In this document: positions 7,891 through 16,819 of the stretch, piece by piece
Position numbering within the stretch: position 1 is the stretch's first letter
How the letters are laid out: each line of letters opens with the position of its first letter
Assembly: GCA_963761705.1 (NCBI GenBank)
Contig: CAVXHK010000003.1
Span: 124,001 to 188,000 of the forward strand
Direction: 5' to 3'
DNA: 64,000 nucleotides
Source of the DNA: CAVVKW01 sp963761705
Lineage (GTDB): Bacteria > Verrucomicrobiota > Verrucomicrobiia > Chthoniobacterales > JAATET01
Notes under the pieces: generated by a model
Database searches by the model: none
Told to the model about the DNA's origin: nothing
The model's input: only the letters and a program-made list of their open reading frames with translations
Made by a program: the position numbers and the translations under genes

Positions 7891-9708
7891 ATGAATGAGA
7901 CCGAATCGACGCTGACAGCCGCCCCGACATCCAATCAGGCGCTACTCGATTGGGTCGAGAGCATGCGCGAGCTTTGCCAACCGGAGCGGGTCCGCTGGTG
8001 TGACGGAACCAAGGCAGAGTCTGACGAGCTGTCGGAAGCGATGGTGGCGGCCGGGACGTTCACCCGGTTGAATCCTGAAATTCGTCCGAACAGTTTTCTC
8101 TGCCAATCGGATCCGAGTGACGTGGCAAGGGTGGAGGATCGGACGTTCATCTGTTCCCGGCGGAAACGGGATGCTGGACCCACGAACAACTGGATGAAGC
8201 CCGAGGAGATGAGGGAGAAACTCCAACCTCTCTTCGCCGGTTGCATGCGGGGAAGGACGATGTACGTGATCCCGTTCAGCATGGGGCCGTTGGGATCGAG
8301 GATCGCTCACGTTGGGGTGGAGATTTCGGATTCCCCTTACGTCGTCGTGAACATGCGGATCATGACGCGCATGGGGACCGCCGTGTTGAAAGTGCTCGGA
8401 CCGAATGGTTCGTTCGTTCCGTGCGTGCATTCGGTCGGAGCGCCGCTGACGGAGGGGCAGACCGACGTCGCCTGGCCGTGCAATCGGGAGACCAAATACA
8501 TCGTGCATTTCCCGGAGACCCGGGAGATTTGGTCTTACGGCAGCGGTTACGGCGGGAACGCGTTGTTGGGGAAAAAGTGCTTCGCTCTGCGGATCGCCTC
8601 GTGCATGGCGCGGGACGAGGGTTGGATGGCTGAACACATGCTGATCGTCGGGGTGGAGTCGCCCGAGGGAGAGAAACACTACGTCGCAGCGGCATTCCCG
8701 AGCGCTTGTGGAAAGACAAATTTCGCGATGCTGGTGCCACCGAAGGAATTTGACGGCTGGAAGGTGACGACGATCGGCGACGACATTGCCTGGCTCAAAC
8801 CCGGTGAGGACGGCAAGCTTTACGGAATCAACCCCGAGGCGGGATATTTCGGTGTCGCTCCGGGAACGTCAGCGAAGTCGAACCCCAACGCTCTCGAATG
8901 CTGCGCGCGGGATACGATTTTCACCAACGTTGGGCTGACGCCCGAGGGGGATGTTTGGTGGGAGGGAATGACGGAAGAGCCGCCGCCGAAATTGACAGAC
9001 TGGAAGGGCGAGGAGTGGACGCCGGATTGCGGGCGCCTCGCCGCGCACCCGAACGCGCGATTCACGGCACCGATGGCGAATAATCCGGTGTTGGACGAGC
9101 GGGCGGATGACCCGGCGGGCGTTCCGATCACCGGCATCATCTTCGGCGGGCGGCGGGCGACGACGATGCCCTTGGTGTTTCAGGCGTTCAATTGGATCCA
9201 CGGAACGTATCTTGGTGCGACGATGGGATCGGAGATGACCGCGGCGGCGGCGGGAACACTCGGCGCCGTGCGGCGGGACCCAATGGCGATGCTGCCATTC
9301 GCGGGCTACAACATGGGGGCCTACTTTGCCCATTGGCTGGAGATGCGACGCGAGATCACCCGGCCGCCGAAAATTTTTCACGTCAATTGGTTCCGCAAGA
9401 GCGAAGACGGGAAATTCCTCTGGCCCGGGTTTGGTGACAACATGCGCGTGCTGAAGTGGATTCTGGATCGCTGCCGAGGTCGGGTTTACGCGGAGGAGAC
9501 ACCGCTGGGCTGGATGCCGAGCGCGGACGATATCAACATCGACGGGATGGAAGGCTACGAGCGCGCGGATCTCGATGCCGCACTCGCACTCGACGTCGTC
9601 GGTTGGAAGCGAGAGTTGATGCTGCAGGACGAGTTGTTCTTCGACCTGCACGCCGATCTGCCGAAGGAACTGCTGTTTCAGCGGGAGTTGCTCGTGTCGC
9701 GTTTGTGA
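7891..9708 (+). CDS. pckG: GTP-dependent phosphoenolpyruvate carboxykinase
   Basis: 605 aa, full family length. Converts oxaloacetate and GTP to PEP, CO2 and GDP, in gluconeogenesis or anaplerosis. The P-loop-like motif FPSACGKTNFAML contains the reactive cysteine characteristic of the GTP class (about residue 273); it is followed by the metal and nucleotide motif TIGDDIAWLKPGEDGKLYG and the segment EAGYFGVAPGTS. ATG at 7891 is preferred over an upstream TTG at 7870 because family proteins begin near here. It follows a PocR/AraC regulator. Confidence 0.97.
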   Translation: MNETESTLTAAPTSNQALLDWVESMRELCQPERVRWCDGTKAESDELSEAMVAAGTFTRLNPEIRPNSFLCQSDPSDVARVEDRTFICSRRKRDAGPTNNWMKPEEMREKLQPLFAGCMRGRTMYVIPFSMGPLGSRIAHVGVEISDSPYVVVNMRIMTRMGTAVLKVLGPNGSFVPCVHSVGAPLTEGQTDVAWPCNRETKYIVHFPETREIWSYGSGYGGNALLGKKCFALRIASCMARDEGWMAEHMLIVGVESPEGEKHYVAAAFPSACGKTNFAMLVPPKEFDGWKVTTIGDDIAWLKPGEDGKLYGINPEAGYFGVAPGTSAKSNPNALECCARDTIFTNVGLTPEGDVWWEGMTEEPPPKLTDWKGEEWTPDCGRLAAHPNARFTAPMANNPVLDERADDPAGVPITGIIFGGRRATTMPLVFQAFNWIHGTYLGATMGSEMTAAAAGTLGAVRRDPMAMLPFAGYNMGAYFAHWLEMRREITRPPKIFHVNWFRKSEDGKFLWPGFGDNMRVLKWILDRCRGRVYAEETPLGWMPSADDINIDGMEGYERADLDAALALDVVGWKRELMLQDELFFDLHADLPKELLFQRELLVSRL

Positions 9709-9817
9709 AGCCCGTGGTGGTTGGACTCGTTGAGGTGTTCCGCCAGCAGCGAGTCCGCCGCGGGCGGGTGCTTGGCACGCTGGACGCTGTAGAGGCGGCA
9801 AATGATCGAGCGGGGGC

Positions 9818-11482
9818 GTGAGCTGGTTTAACGAACTTCTGACGGGCGACGGAATCGCCCACGCCGTCTTCGTCTTGGCTCTGGTGGCGGTCCTTGGTCT
9901 GGCGTTGGGTGGGATCAAGGTCCGGGGCATCGGGTTAGGAATCGCGGGCGTGCTCTTCTCCGGGCTGGCCCTTGGTCATCTCGGTGTCGAGATCTCCGCG
10001 CCGGTGCTGGAGTTTGCCCGGGAGTTCGGACTGATTCTCTTCGTCTACACGATCGGAATTCAGGTTGGGCCGGGATTTTTCGCTTCGCTGCGCAAGCAGG
10101 GGTTGCCGCTCAATTTAATGGCGACCGCGATTGTGCTGCTCGGCACGGGGATCACGCTCATGGTTTCGCGATTTGGTGGGGTGCCCATGTCGGTGGCGGT
10201 GGGGCTATTTTCCGGAGCGACGACGAACACGCCTTCGCTGGGCGCAGCGCAGGAGGCGATTCGGAGTTTGCCTGGGGCGGGGGAGGCTGCGGCGACGCTG
10301 CCCGGGTTGGGCTACGCGGTGGCCTATCCGTTTGGAATCGTTGGAATTATTTTCTCGATGGTGCTGATCCGAAGTTTGTTCCGAGTGGATCTCAAGCGGG
10401 AGACGGATGAGCTATTGGCGGAGGCTGGAACGGCGGCCCCCAAGCTCGAGCAGCGGAACATCGTGGTGACGAATCCGAATTTTGACGGTCGGCGTTTGGG
10501 CGACGTGCCGTTGCTGGACTCGCCGGGGCTCGTCATTTCCCGAATTGGCCACGGGGATGACGTCGCTGTCGCGAAGTCGGAGGATGTGCTTCGGCTCGGC
10601 GACACGTTGCTGGCGGTTGGGACGGCACGGAAGCTGAACGATTTGCAATTGATCCTGGGGTCGGCGAGTGACCGGGACCTTCGTCAGTCCGGAGGACTCG
10701 TGACGCAGAGAGTGGTTGTGACGCGTAAAGCCATCCTGGGCCGGATGCTCAGCGAGCTGGATTTTCTGACTCGGCACCAAGTGCGCGTGACGCGACTGAC
10801 CCGGGCGGAGGTCGAATTGAGCGCGACGCCGACGCAGCGGCTGCAGTTCGGCGACATGATCGTGATCGTGGGTCGGGAAGAGGAGATCGCGAGCGTGGCG
10901 GAGGACCTGGGAAATTCGGTGAAACAGCTCAACCACACTGAGCTGATCCCGATTTTCCTGGGGATCGGATTGGGGGTCCTGGTGGGTAGCATTCCGGTCG
11001 CCTTTCCGGGTGTGCCGGCTCCGGTGAAGCTGGGTTTGGCCGGTGGCCCGTTGGTTGTCGCCATTTTGCTGAGCCGTCTGGGTCGGATTGGGCCCTTGTT
11101 GTGGTACATGCCGAACAACGCGAACTTTGCGCTGCGGGAGATCGGGATCGTTCTGTTTCTGGCTTGCGTGGGTCTGCACTCCGGGGAAAAATTTTTGGAC
11201 ACGCTCGTTCGGGGCGACGGTCTTTGGTGGATGGAGATGGCGGTGCTGATTACGTTGGTGCCGCTGCTGGTCGTGGGATTTTTTGCGAGGCTCGTCCTGA
11301 AGACGAATTACGTGTCGATCTGCGGTCTGTTGGCCGGGAGTATGACGGACCCGCCAGCGCTGGCGTTTGCCAACACGGTGAGTGGCAGCGACGCGCCGTC
11401 GATCTCCTACGCAACGGTGTATCCGCTCACGATGCTGCTGCGGGTGGTCTGCGCGCAGTTTCTGGTGCTGCTGTTTTGGTGA
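9818..11482 (+). CDS. AspT/YidE-type transporter with two TrkA-C domains
   Basis: 554 aa. Two membrane halves of about five helices each (residues of about 10-180 and 375-554) flank a soluble centre with two TrkA-C (RCK-C) domains, as in the aspartate:alanine exchanger family (AspT, YidE, YbjL). The repeated signature around FSGATTNTPSLGAAQEA in the first half and LLAGSMTDPPALAFAN in the second marks the inverted duplication. The substrate is not deducible; TrkA-C domains usually bind nucleotides or ions. Start GTG at 9818, about 110 nt after pckG. Confidence 0.88.
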   Translation: MSWFNELLTGDGIAHAVFVLALVAVLGLALGGIKVRGIGLGIAGVLFSGLALGHLGVEISAPVLEFAREFGLILFVYTIGIQVGPGFFASLRKQGLPLNLMATAIVLLGTGITLMVSRFGGVPMSVAVGLFSGATTNTPSLGAAQEAIRSLPGAGEAAATLPGLGYAVAYPFGIVGIIFSMVLIRSLFRVDLKRETDELLAEAGTAAPKLEQRNIVVTNPNFDGRRLGDVPLLDSPGLVISRIGHGDDVAVAKSEDVLRLGDTLLAVGTARKLNDLQLILGSASDRDLRQSGGLVTQRVVVTRKAILGRMLSELDFLTRHQVRVTRLTRAEVELSATPTQRLQFGDMIVIVGREEEIASVAEDLGNSVKQLNHTELIPIFLGIGLGVLVGSIPVAFPGVPAPVKLGLAGGPLVVAILLSRLGRIGPLLWYMPNNANFALREIGIVLFLACVGLHSGEKFLDTLVRGDGLWWMEMAVLITLVPLLVVGFFARLVLKTNYVSICGLLAGSMTDPPALAFANTVSGSDAPSISYATVYPLTMLLRVVCAQFLVLLFW

Positions 11483-11577
11483 AGGACCTCGTCGCTTAAG
11501 GCTGGCAATGGTGAGCGCGTCGCGCGACGGGGTCTTTTGCGGGACGATTGGCCCAGGCGAGTTGCCGGAGCGGGGCG

Positions 11578-12889
11578 TCACGGACGCTCGAGCAGATTGG
11601 CTTCTCTCGACGTTGCCAGGTCCTGGTGGAGCTGCTTGTCGATGGAGTGGTCGGTGGAAACGTCGGCTTGAGCGGGGTCGGGTTGGGGGGGTGCCTTGGG
11701 ATCGGCTGCTTTGTCGGGACCGGGAGTCGGCTTCGATTGGTCACGGAGGTGAACACGGTAGATGGGTTCGGGCATCTCGATATCGGCGGCATCGAAGGCG
11801 GCTTTGACCATCCGGATGGCTTCGCTGCGGGCCTTGAGAAAGTCGCTGTCGGTCTGGTCGATCCAGGCGAAGAAGCGGAGGACGACGGCGCTGTCGCCAA
11901 GTTCTTCGATGAGGGCGGTGGGTGGTGGGTCGGCGAGGGTGCCGCGGAGAAGCTCGGAGCGTGTCAAGTCCGACGCGGCGGGCGTGATTCAGATCGAGGT
12001 CGACGGAGACACCGACGGTGAAGTCGAGACGGCGGAGTGGATTGCGCGTGTAGTTGATGAGTTCGCGATTGATGACGGAGCCGTTGGGAATGCGGAGGTG
12101 ATTGCCGTCGAGCGTCATGAGAACGGTGTCGCGGGAGGTGAGCCGCACAACTTTGCCCGAAAAGCCACCGATCTCGACGTGGTCCCCGATGGAAAATGGG
12201 TTGCGCGTGCTGAGGAGGACGCCGGCAAGGTAGTTCTCGACGATGTTGCGGAAAGCGAAGCCAAGCGCGACGCCGGCGACGCCAGCGACACCGAGGACGG
12301 CTCCGACGACGGCTGTCGCGTCGAGGATTTCGAGGGCAATGATGATGCCGAGGGCGGTGATGACCGTGCGGATGATCCGGCGGGCCAGCTCGCTCGCGAG
12401 GTCGCTGAAGCCAAGGAATCGAAAGAGCCCGCGCCGACGGGCGAGGAAGCTTCCGAGGAACCAAAAGACAACGACGATGGCAATGGCGACGGCGATGACG
12501 GGTAGCAGGTCGCGGGTCCGTTTGCCGAGGTCGCGGAGTTTTTGCAGTGCGGGCGAGACGCGGGCGGAGACTTCCGTGACTTCTTCGATTCGGTCGCGCA
12601 CGTAGACGACGCCGGTGACCTTGCGGGTGAGCGCGAGGGCCTCGTCGGCGGATTGCTTGCCTGGGACTGAACCGGTGAGAGTAACAACCCCGGAGCGGAC
12701 GGTGACGGTGATGGATTCCAGGTCAGTGACCTGGGAGAAGATCTCGGTCAGGCGCTGGGTGATCTTTTCGTCGGCGGGAGCGGCTTCCGGATTGATCGTG
12801 TTCGACTCGGAAATCGTGGCGGGAGGCGACGGAGCGGGAAGGGGATTGGCTTGGGCGAGAACGAGGCTGAGGAAGGTGACGGCGAGCAT
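11578..12889 (-). pseudogene. BON-domain mechanosensitive channel (MscS family), frameshifted
   Basis: Reads as one MscS channel only if the frame changes near 11950. The first part (12889 down to about 11955) holds a signal peptide, a BON domain (EIFSQVTDLESITVTVRSG), membrane helices, and the MscS pore and beta domain (GVALGFAFRNIVENYLAG, FSIGDHVEIGGFSGKV). The C-terminal domain continues in another frame (TLADPPPTALIEELGDSAVV ... PEPIYRVHL). On the minus strand the junction reads GAGCTTC; dropping one T gives a smooth LRALRGTLADPPP. Full length would be about 436 aa. It may be a real lesion or an indel artefact; a second, intact MscS gene lies at 28138-29544. Confidence 0.85.
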
Positions 12890-12899
12890 GGGACGGGGA

Positions 12900-13262
12900 T
12901 CAGCTTAGAAGGGCAGGGGTCTCGTGCAACGAGCGATCAAATCGGGCGAAGGAGGGGTGAGGATTGAGGCGGGCAAGGCGGTCGAAATAGTTGGTCGTTG
13001 GGATGCAGTCGACGTCGAGGAAGGCGAGGGCATCGCAGCTGGCGGCTCGCACTCCGGCATTGCGGACTGCGGCGAGCGGGAGGGTGGCACGTAACGAAAC
13101 GCCCGGGAACCAGCGGTGGTGGTGGGGGCGAGATCCGTCCATCATCACGACGACGATCTCGGCGGGTGGATGCGGGCTGACTTCGCAGCCCCGAAGACGA
13201 TTGACGAGATGGCGGGACCTCCCGGCGGCGATGGCAATGAGACTGACGGGCGGTGCGCTCAT
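12900..13262 (-). pseudogene. Truncated family 2 glycosyltransferase (N-terminal stub)
   Basis: About 120 aa from ATG at 13262. It contains the start of a GT-A fold, with strand PPVSLIAIAAGR and the nucleotide-sugar motif AAVRNAGVRAASCDALAFLDVD, where DVD would be the DxD metal site. Family members run to 230-300 aa, but this one stops at 12900, ten bases before the MscS start, leaving out the acceptor half. It is probably a remnant of a deletion. It abuts the decayed YihY-like gene, which points to a scarred region. A frame open upstream to 13283 offers only a TTG. Confidence 0.65.
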
Positions 13263-13289
13263 CAGCGGATCGCGGCGCGACAATGGGTC

Positions 13290-13785
13290 ACTTCGTCGCT
13301 AAGAGCGACGATGGCATTGTGGGGATTGGTTTCGGACCCTGCGGGAATCCAGGCGCAGATCGGACAGCTGGCGGGTGTGTGACCAGCGGACGTTCAATCA
13401 ATTCTGGTCGATCAACTGACGGCCATCTCCGCGAGCCGCGACCGGACGCTCGGGTGGACGGTGCTGCTCAGCATCGGCTTCGAGTTGTGGAGCGCGTCGA
13501 AGGGAAGTGAGTCGGCAATCGCCGCGATGAACGTCGCTTACGAGGAAATGAAGCGGCGAAACTTTAGGTTGGCGGCTTTCGCGGGGCTTTCGTGGTAGGT
13601 CTCAAGCTTTGGCAAATCCAACGAGATCTACGGTTCGCTGGGTGGTGTCGTCGTGCTGTTGATGTGGCTTTCCATCAGCGCGTTCATCGTTCTGCTGGGC
13701 GGAGCGCTGAACGCCGAGCTGGAGCACCAGACCCAGGTGGACACAACTGTCGGTCCGGCGGAACCGATGGGCGAGCGCGGTGACG
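13290..13785 (+). pseudogene. YihY/BrkB (UPF0761) membrane protein remnant
   Basis: All in one frame but interrupted. Recognisable blocks are ALWGLVSDPAGIQAQIGQL, then TGA at 13380, LVDQLTAISASRDRTLGW and FELWSASKGSESAIAAMNVA, then TAG at 13596, and SNEIYGSLGGVVVLLMWLSI plus LLGGALNAELEHQT, ending PMGERG. These match consecutive conserved parts of YihY/BrkB family membrane proteins. The first transmembrane region is missing, and roughly 90 residues are absent between the MKRRNF block and the SW-stop-VSSFGKSN block. Two stops, an internal deletion and a lost N-terminus indicate true decay rather than read error. Confidence 0.8.
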
Positions 13786-13984
13786 AAGGAGGAGATCCTG
13801 CGCGCGGACCGGAAACGGAGCTTCGACGGCATGGGTGGCGGGCCTTCGGTCATTCTTGAAACCGATGGGACGCTGAACGTCGTCCGAAACGAGAATCCGG
13901 AGACGGCCGGGAGCCTCGCGCCCGTTGAGCAGGTCACGTCGAACGGTCGCTTCCACGCGGGGCCGACGTGCGCTACGTTGAAGC

Positions 13985-14425
13985 GTGAAGTTGTCCATCG
14001 TCGCTGTCGGCAAGCCGAAGCTGGGTTTCGCTCGGGCCGGACTGGAGAATTACCTAAAGCGGCTCCGGCGGGTGGCGGATGTGGATCTCGTAATCGTCAA
14101 GGGATCAGACGCAGCTGCGGAGGGGGAGGCCTTGTTAGCGCGATCGCACGGAGCATTTCGGATCGTGCTCGACGAGCGGGGGCTCGATTTTTCAAGCGTC
14201 GAGTTTGCCCGGTTGATTGGAGAGCGGCGGGATGGCGGGACGCGGCATTTCGCGGTGTTGATCGGCGGGGCGGACGGTCACACCGTTGAGACCCGCGCAG
14301 CCGCCGACTTGGTGCTGGCCCTCGGGCGACTGACGCTTCAGCACGAATTAGCGTTGGTCGTGGTGGCAGAACAACTTTATCGCGCCCACTCAATTCTGGC
14401 GGGCGGTCCGTACCATCGCGAGTGA
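13985..14425 (+). CDS. rlmH: RlmH, 23S rRNA pseudouridine-1915 N3-methyltransferase
   Basis: 146 aa. SPOUT-class methyltransferase acting on helix 69 of the 70S ribosome. Family hallmarks are present: the start MKLSIVAVGKPK, the SAM-pocket loop FAVLIGGADGHT, and the C-terminal trefoil-knot signature LQHELALVVVAEQLYRA followed by GGPYHRE. Length and both ends match the family exactly. Start ATG at 13985. It stands between the decayed YihY region and two small membrane-protein genes on the other strand. Confidence 0.96.
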   Translation: MKLSIVAVGKPKLGFARAGLENYLKRLRRVADVDLVIVKGSDAAAEGEALLARSHGAFRIVLDERGLDFSSVEFARLIGERRDGGTRHFAVLIGGADGHTVETRAAADLVLALGRLTLQHELALVVVAEQLYRAHSILAGGPYHRE

Positions 14426-14437
14426 TCGCGACTGCTT

Positions 14438-14722
14438 TTAATCGCTCCGCAGCCGATCGGTTCCTCGGCGAGCAAGGACCTTGACGGTGCCCGCGAGTGC
14501 GCCCGTGAGGATGCCCCAGAGGATGGCTTCGCGCCAGCCGACACCCGGAATGGATGGGTTTTTTGGAGCAGTCCGACCGGATGATTTTTCCCAGACGATT
14601 TGCAGCAGCTTCCGAAGCAGAACGCTGGCCGTAAAGGCAGTGCCGATGCGGAGGACCTCACTGAGTTGGTCCTTGGGTTTGCCGAATGGAAGCGCCTCCC
14701 CAACGCGGATGCGAAGACTCAT
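14438..14722 (-). CDS. DUF4235-like small membrane protein
   Basis: 94 aa. Two hydrophobic stretches (around LSEVLRIGTAFTASVLL and AILWGILTGALAGTVKVLA) with the intervening loop LLQIVWEKSSGRTAPKNPSI and GWREA resemble DUF4235 proteins, small inner-membrane proteins of unknown function. The start ATG overlaps the stop of the upstream Pmp3-like gene by ATGA, so the two are co-translated. Confidence 0.7.
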   Translation of the reverse strand: MSLRIRVGEALPFGKPKDQLSEVLRIGTAFTASVLLRKLLQIVWEKSSGRTAPKNPSIPGVGWREAILWGILTGALAGTVKVLARRGTDRLRSD

Positions 14723-14880
14723 TTAACTTTGATGATGATGTAAAGCGCGTGGATCACACCGGGGATGTAGCCGAGGATTGTCAGGATCACGTTGATCCAA
14801 AACTGCGTGCCGAGGCCGACTTGGAGGAAAACGCCGACGGGTGGAAGGAAGATGGCGAGAATGATGCGTAGGATGTCCAT
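14719..14880 (-). CDS. YqaE/Pmp3-family small membrane protein
   Basis: 53 aa, starting at ATG 14880 (MDILRIILAIFLPPVGVFLQ). Two transmembrane helices and the family motif with a polar GLGTQFWINVILTILGYIPG turn match the Pmp3/YqaE family, membrane peptides linked to salt and membrane-potential stress in other organisms. The frame extends upstream to 14940, but family members begin at MDILR. Translationally coupled to the DUF4235-like gene. Confidence 0.9.
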   Translation of the reverse strand: MDILRIILAIFLPPVGVFLQVGLGTQFWINVILTILGYIPGVIHALYIIIKVK

Positions 14881-14936
14881 GTTGCTGGTTGATCGGATGT
14901 CTTGGAACGTCCGGTTGGGTGGCTTTTGAAAATGAA

Positions 14937-14961
14937 GCAACCCGGCACTCGGCCGGGTTGC
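14937..14961 (-). terminator. GC-rich hairpin between lipoprotein and Pmp3 genes
   Basis: Ten-base arms GCAACCCGGC and GCCGGGTTGC around a five-base loop, perfectly paired. It lies about 70 nt after the small lipoprotein gene on the minus strand. The following T content is weak, so termination is plausible but not strong. Confidence 0.5.
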
Positions 14962-15030
14962 AGACTGAAATCAGTGGTCCCCCCCGCGAGGCGGGTGCGG
15001 GAAGGACCGAATGACTCGCCCGGAGGCGTG

Positions 15031-15195
15031 TCAATTCGTGGTCGCGTCGTCGACTTCGTCCGAGACTTCCTCGGCGGCTTCGTCGACGCTTTCGCCAGCT
15101 TTTTCCATCGGCCCCTTTTTCTCGCAAGCCGCGAAAGAGAAGGTAAGCATGAGGGCCGCGAGAGCGTGGAGTGAGAGGAGCAGTTTTTTCTTCAT
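15031..15195 (-). CDS. Small entericidin-like lipoprotein
   Basis: 54 aa, found by reading the minus strand; shorter than most gene callers accept with confidence. It begins MKKKLLLSLHALAAL, a lipoprotein signal peptide, with lipobox SFAAC placing the lipidated cysteine at residue 24. The mature part is a short, very acidic helix rich in Glu, Asp and Ala (repeats such as DEAAEEVSDEVDD). This layout resembles small outer-membrane lipoproteins of the entericidin type, though no toxin-antitoxin partner is visible. It ends in TGA at 15031 and is followed by a hairpin at 14937-14961. Confidence 0.72.
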   Translation of the reverse strand: MKKKLLLSLHALAALMLTFSFAACEKKGPMEKAGESVDEAAEEVSDEVDDATTN

Positions 15196-15348
15196 AAGAT
15201 CGGGAACGTGTCAGGGTTACGACTTGGTTCACGAGTGTTTCGCGCTCAACAGAGGGAGCGGTTGGGTCATTTTCGAATTTCTTGCCAGTTTCTTTCGGCT
15301 TGAATCCTGGTCCGCGTGAGAGATCGTGCCGCCGTGCGACGTCGAAAC

Positions 15349-16740
15349 GTGAAATTTGGTCGGCGATTACTCGTTGGTGGATTTGTCGCGGCAGCGTGGT
15401 TTCACGTCGCGATGGCTGATTCATACGATCCCGTCATCAAGAAGCGGGGGGTGCGGGCGGAGGTGGTGGACTTCGCGAGGATTCCGAGCGTCGATGGACG
15501 GGCGGCTCGCGTCGGGGAACTCGACGTCACGCCGGGCGGCGAGATCTACGTCGTGGACCAATTGGGGCCGATGTACTTCGTGAGTCCGGACGGTGGGACG
15601 GTCACGCGCTACCTCGATTTGCGGGCGGTGCGCGGAGTTGGACTCACGAATAACAGTGAATCGGGATTTCAGAGCGCAGCGTTTCACCCGGATTTTGAAA
15701 AAGTCGGCGCGGCGGGTTACGGCAAGTTTTACACGATATCGACGTCGCGCGCGCGTCTGCGGGAGCCAGACTTCAGCGCGCGATCCGGGGACGCTTTTGA
15801 TACGGTGCTTCTGGAATGGCAATGCGCCGACCCGGCGGGAAGACCGTTCGCGCCGGTCGATACGAGAGCGCCGTTTCGTGAGATCCTGCGGATCCGCCAG
15901 CCTTACGAGAATCACAACGCCGGGCTGATCTCGTTCAATTCGAACAGCGAGCCGGGAGACGCCGACCACGGGATGCTCTACGCGGGCATCGCGGACGGTG
16001 GGGCCGGGGGAGACCCGCAGAAAATGGCGCAGGACCTTGGACTCGTGTTTGGCAAAATCTTGCGAATCGATCCCCTCGGAAAGAATGCTGGGAACGGGCG
16101 CTACGGCATCCCGGCGGACAATCCGTTTGCTGATCGTGGGCGGCAGGCGGGCGCGCTGCCCGAGATCTGGGCTTACGGTCTTCGTAATCCTCAGCGGTTC
16201 CGCTGGGACCGTGCCGGGGAACGACGGATGTTCATTTCGGACATCGGGCAGGATGCCGTCGAAGAGATCAACGTCGGCGTGGCGGGAGCGAATTACGGGT
16301 GGAGTGAGCGTGAGGCGGATTTTGACTTCGTGGGGGGAAGACAGGTCGGACCGAACCAACGCAGCGACAGCTCTGAGACCGGATTTTCCTATCCAATCGC
16401 TCAATACGGACACCGCGGCCGAAGCGCGGCAACCACGGGCACGGTGTACCGTGGGGGCGGACTCCCGGGGCTCGAAGGAAAACTTCTCTTCGGGGACATG
16501 CCGAGCGGGCGGATTTTCTTCATCGATGCAGACCACCCGCTGGTCGGCGGATCGGCGCCCATCACGGAACTCCGAGTGATGCGGGATGGCCGTGAGTCGT
16601 CGTTCCTCGACATCATTCGAGAAAACCGTGGCGGGTCGTCGAACGCGCAGCTTCGGTTCGGCAGTGACGCCCGGGGGCGGATCTACCTCTTAAACAAAGT
16701 GGACGGAATCATTCGTCGGCTGGCAGCCACCTCGGATTGA
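15349..16740 (+). CDS. Exported PQQ-type glucose/sorbosone dehydrogenase-like beta-propeller
   Basis: 463 aa from GTG 15349, chosen because it gives a compact signal peptide (VKFGRRLLVGGFVAAAWF ... VAMA). The mature protein is a GSDH-type six-bladed propeller with motifs ELDVTPGGEIYVVDQLG, SGFQSAAFHPDF, KILRIDPLGKN, ALPEIWAYGLRNPQRFRWD and DIGQDAVEEINVGVAGANYG. Members oxidise sugars with PQQ or are structural relatives; PQQ use here is unproven. The GTG at 15316 is an alternative start. Unlinked to other catabolic genes, standing alone on the plus strand. Confidence 0.85.
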   Translation: MKFGRRLLVGGFVAAAWFHVAMADSYDPVIKKRGVRAEVVDFARIPSVDGRAARVGELDVTPGGEIYVVDQLGPMYFVSPDGGTVTRYLDLRAVRGVGLTNNSESGFQSAAFHPDFEKVGAAGYGKFYTISTSRARLREPDFSARSGDAFDTVLLEWQCADPAGRPFAPVDTRAPFREILRIRQPYENHNAGLISFNSNSEPGDADHGMLYAGIADGGAGGDPQKMAQDLGLVFGKILRIDPLGKNAGNGRYGIPADNPFADRGRQAGALPEIWAYGLRNPQRFRWDRAGERRMFISDIGQDAVEEINVGVAGANYGWSEREADFDFVGGRQVGPNQRSDSSETGFSYPIAQYGHRGRSAATTGTVYRGGGLPGLEGKLLFGDMPSGRIFFIDADHPLVGGSAPITELRVMRDGRESSFLDIIRENRGGSSNAQLRFGSDARGRIYLLNKVDGIIRRLAATSD

Positions 16741-16819
16741 GGTCTGGGCCGCCGAAGAGGACGACATCGGGCGCGTCGGTCGTTCCGCTCCGACGAGCGC
16801 CGGAGAGGGCGTGATTCGC

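Noticed and set aside
13786..13984. Continuation of YihY or a small gene before rlmH
   Set aside because: An open frame exists (VTKEEILRADRKRSFDGMGG...) but it has no recognisable domain, runs into rlmH in another frame, and follows a decayed gene.
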